Shown: positions 34,836-34,887 of the stretch, piece by piece
How positions within the stretch are numbered: position 1 is the stretch's first letter
Layout of the letters: each line of letters starts with the position of its first letter
DNA from: Ectothiorhodospira magna
GTDB taxonomy: Bacteria; Pseudomonadota; Gammaproteobacteria; Ectothiorhodospirales; Ectothiorhodospiraceae
Direction of reading: 5' to 3'
NCBI RefSeq assembly: GCF_900110965.1
Contig: NZ_FOFO01000027.1
Span: forward strand, 1-34,887
DNA: 34,887 bases
The notes under the pieces: model-generated
Databases searched by the model: none
What the model saw: the letters and a program-made list of their open reading frames with translations, nothing else
Told to the model about the DNA's origin: nothing
Position numbers and translations under genes: made by a program

Positions 34836-34887
34836 GGCCGCTTGCGCGGCCCCCGCTGACCTCCCCGCCCGAGTGGGCGAGGGTTCA
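34835..34887 (+). mobile_element. tnpA-side end of the IS200/IS605 relic, cut by the window edge
   Basis: A perfect 7-bp hairpin GGGCCGC (34835-34841) / GCGGCCC (34846-34852) overlaps the tnpA remnant stop. It is followed by a second stem around CCCGCCC / GGGCGAGGG (about 34863-34884) ending in TTCA. The second resembles the hairpin before topA and the terminal hairpins of the noncoding elements. Confidence 0.55.

Overview
The window looks like chromosome from a GC-rich anoxygenic phototrophic gammaproteobacterium, most likely a purple sulfur bacterium of the Ectothiorhodospiraceae/Chromatiaceae type. This rests on bchE (oxygen-independent Mg-protoporphyrin monomethyl ester cyclase) sitting among housekeeping genes in typical gammaproteobacterial order. 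No rRNA, tRNA or CRISPR array was seen. The exact genus cannot be read from the sequence.

Layout. 1-729 has no convincing gene. metR (-) and metE (+) diverge at 730-4096. A long minus-strand block follows, read from 14193 down to 4059: def, fmt, rsmB, a DUF4390 protein, ntrY, ntrX, a hairpin-rich noncoding element, trkA, a small TPR protein and a lipid A acyltransferase. From 14384 a plus-strand block holds a LysM lipoprotein, dprA, a shorter copy of the same noncoding element, smg, a short leader ORF with a hairpin, topA and tsaC. A REC-GGDEF regulator leads to the phototrophy/cobalamin region: bchE, cobQ copy 1, a large hybrid histidine kinase, a convergent PAS-GGDEF protein, a divergent cobQ copy 2, and a TcuA/CobZ-like flavoprotein overlapping it by 4 bp. 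The right edge is a wrecked IS200/IS605 element in which both tnpA and tnpB have lost their catalytic cores.

How the genes fit together. BchE is a cobalamin-dependent radical SAM enzyme, so two cobyric acid synthases and a CobZ-like flavoprotein close by suggest a locus that couples B12 supply to bacteriochlorophyll synthesis. A textbook PpsR/CrtJ half-site pair (TGT-N12-ACA) overlaps the -35 box of the bchE promoter, pointing to redox or light control. The sensor kinase and diguanylate cyclase between the cobQ copies may sense related signals, but that is inference.

The most unusual feature is the pair of related noncoding elements at about 6745-7128 and 16668-16846. Each lies between two co-directional genes in the same relative orientation. 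Each supplies the last codons and stop of the upstream gene (ntrX, dprA) and the ribosome-binding region of the downstream gene (trkA, smg). The longer copy has hairpins and conserved blocks that resemble the HEARO/omega-RNA of IscB-type IS200/IS605 elements, with no nuclease gene. It is a candidate standalone guide RNA, or its fossil domesticated as an intergenic spacer.
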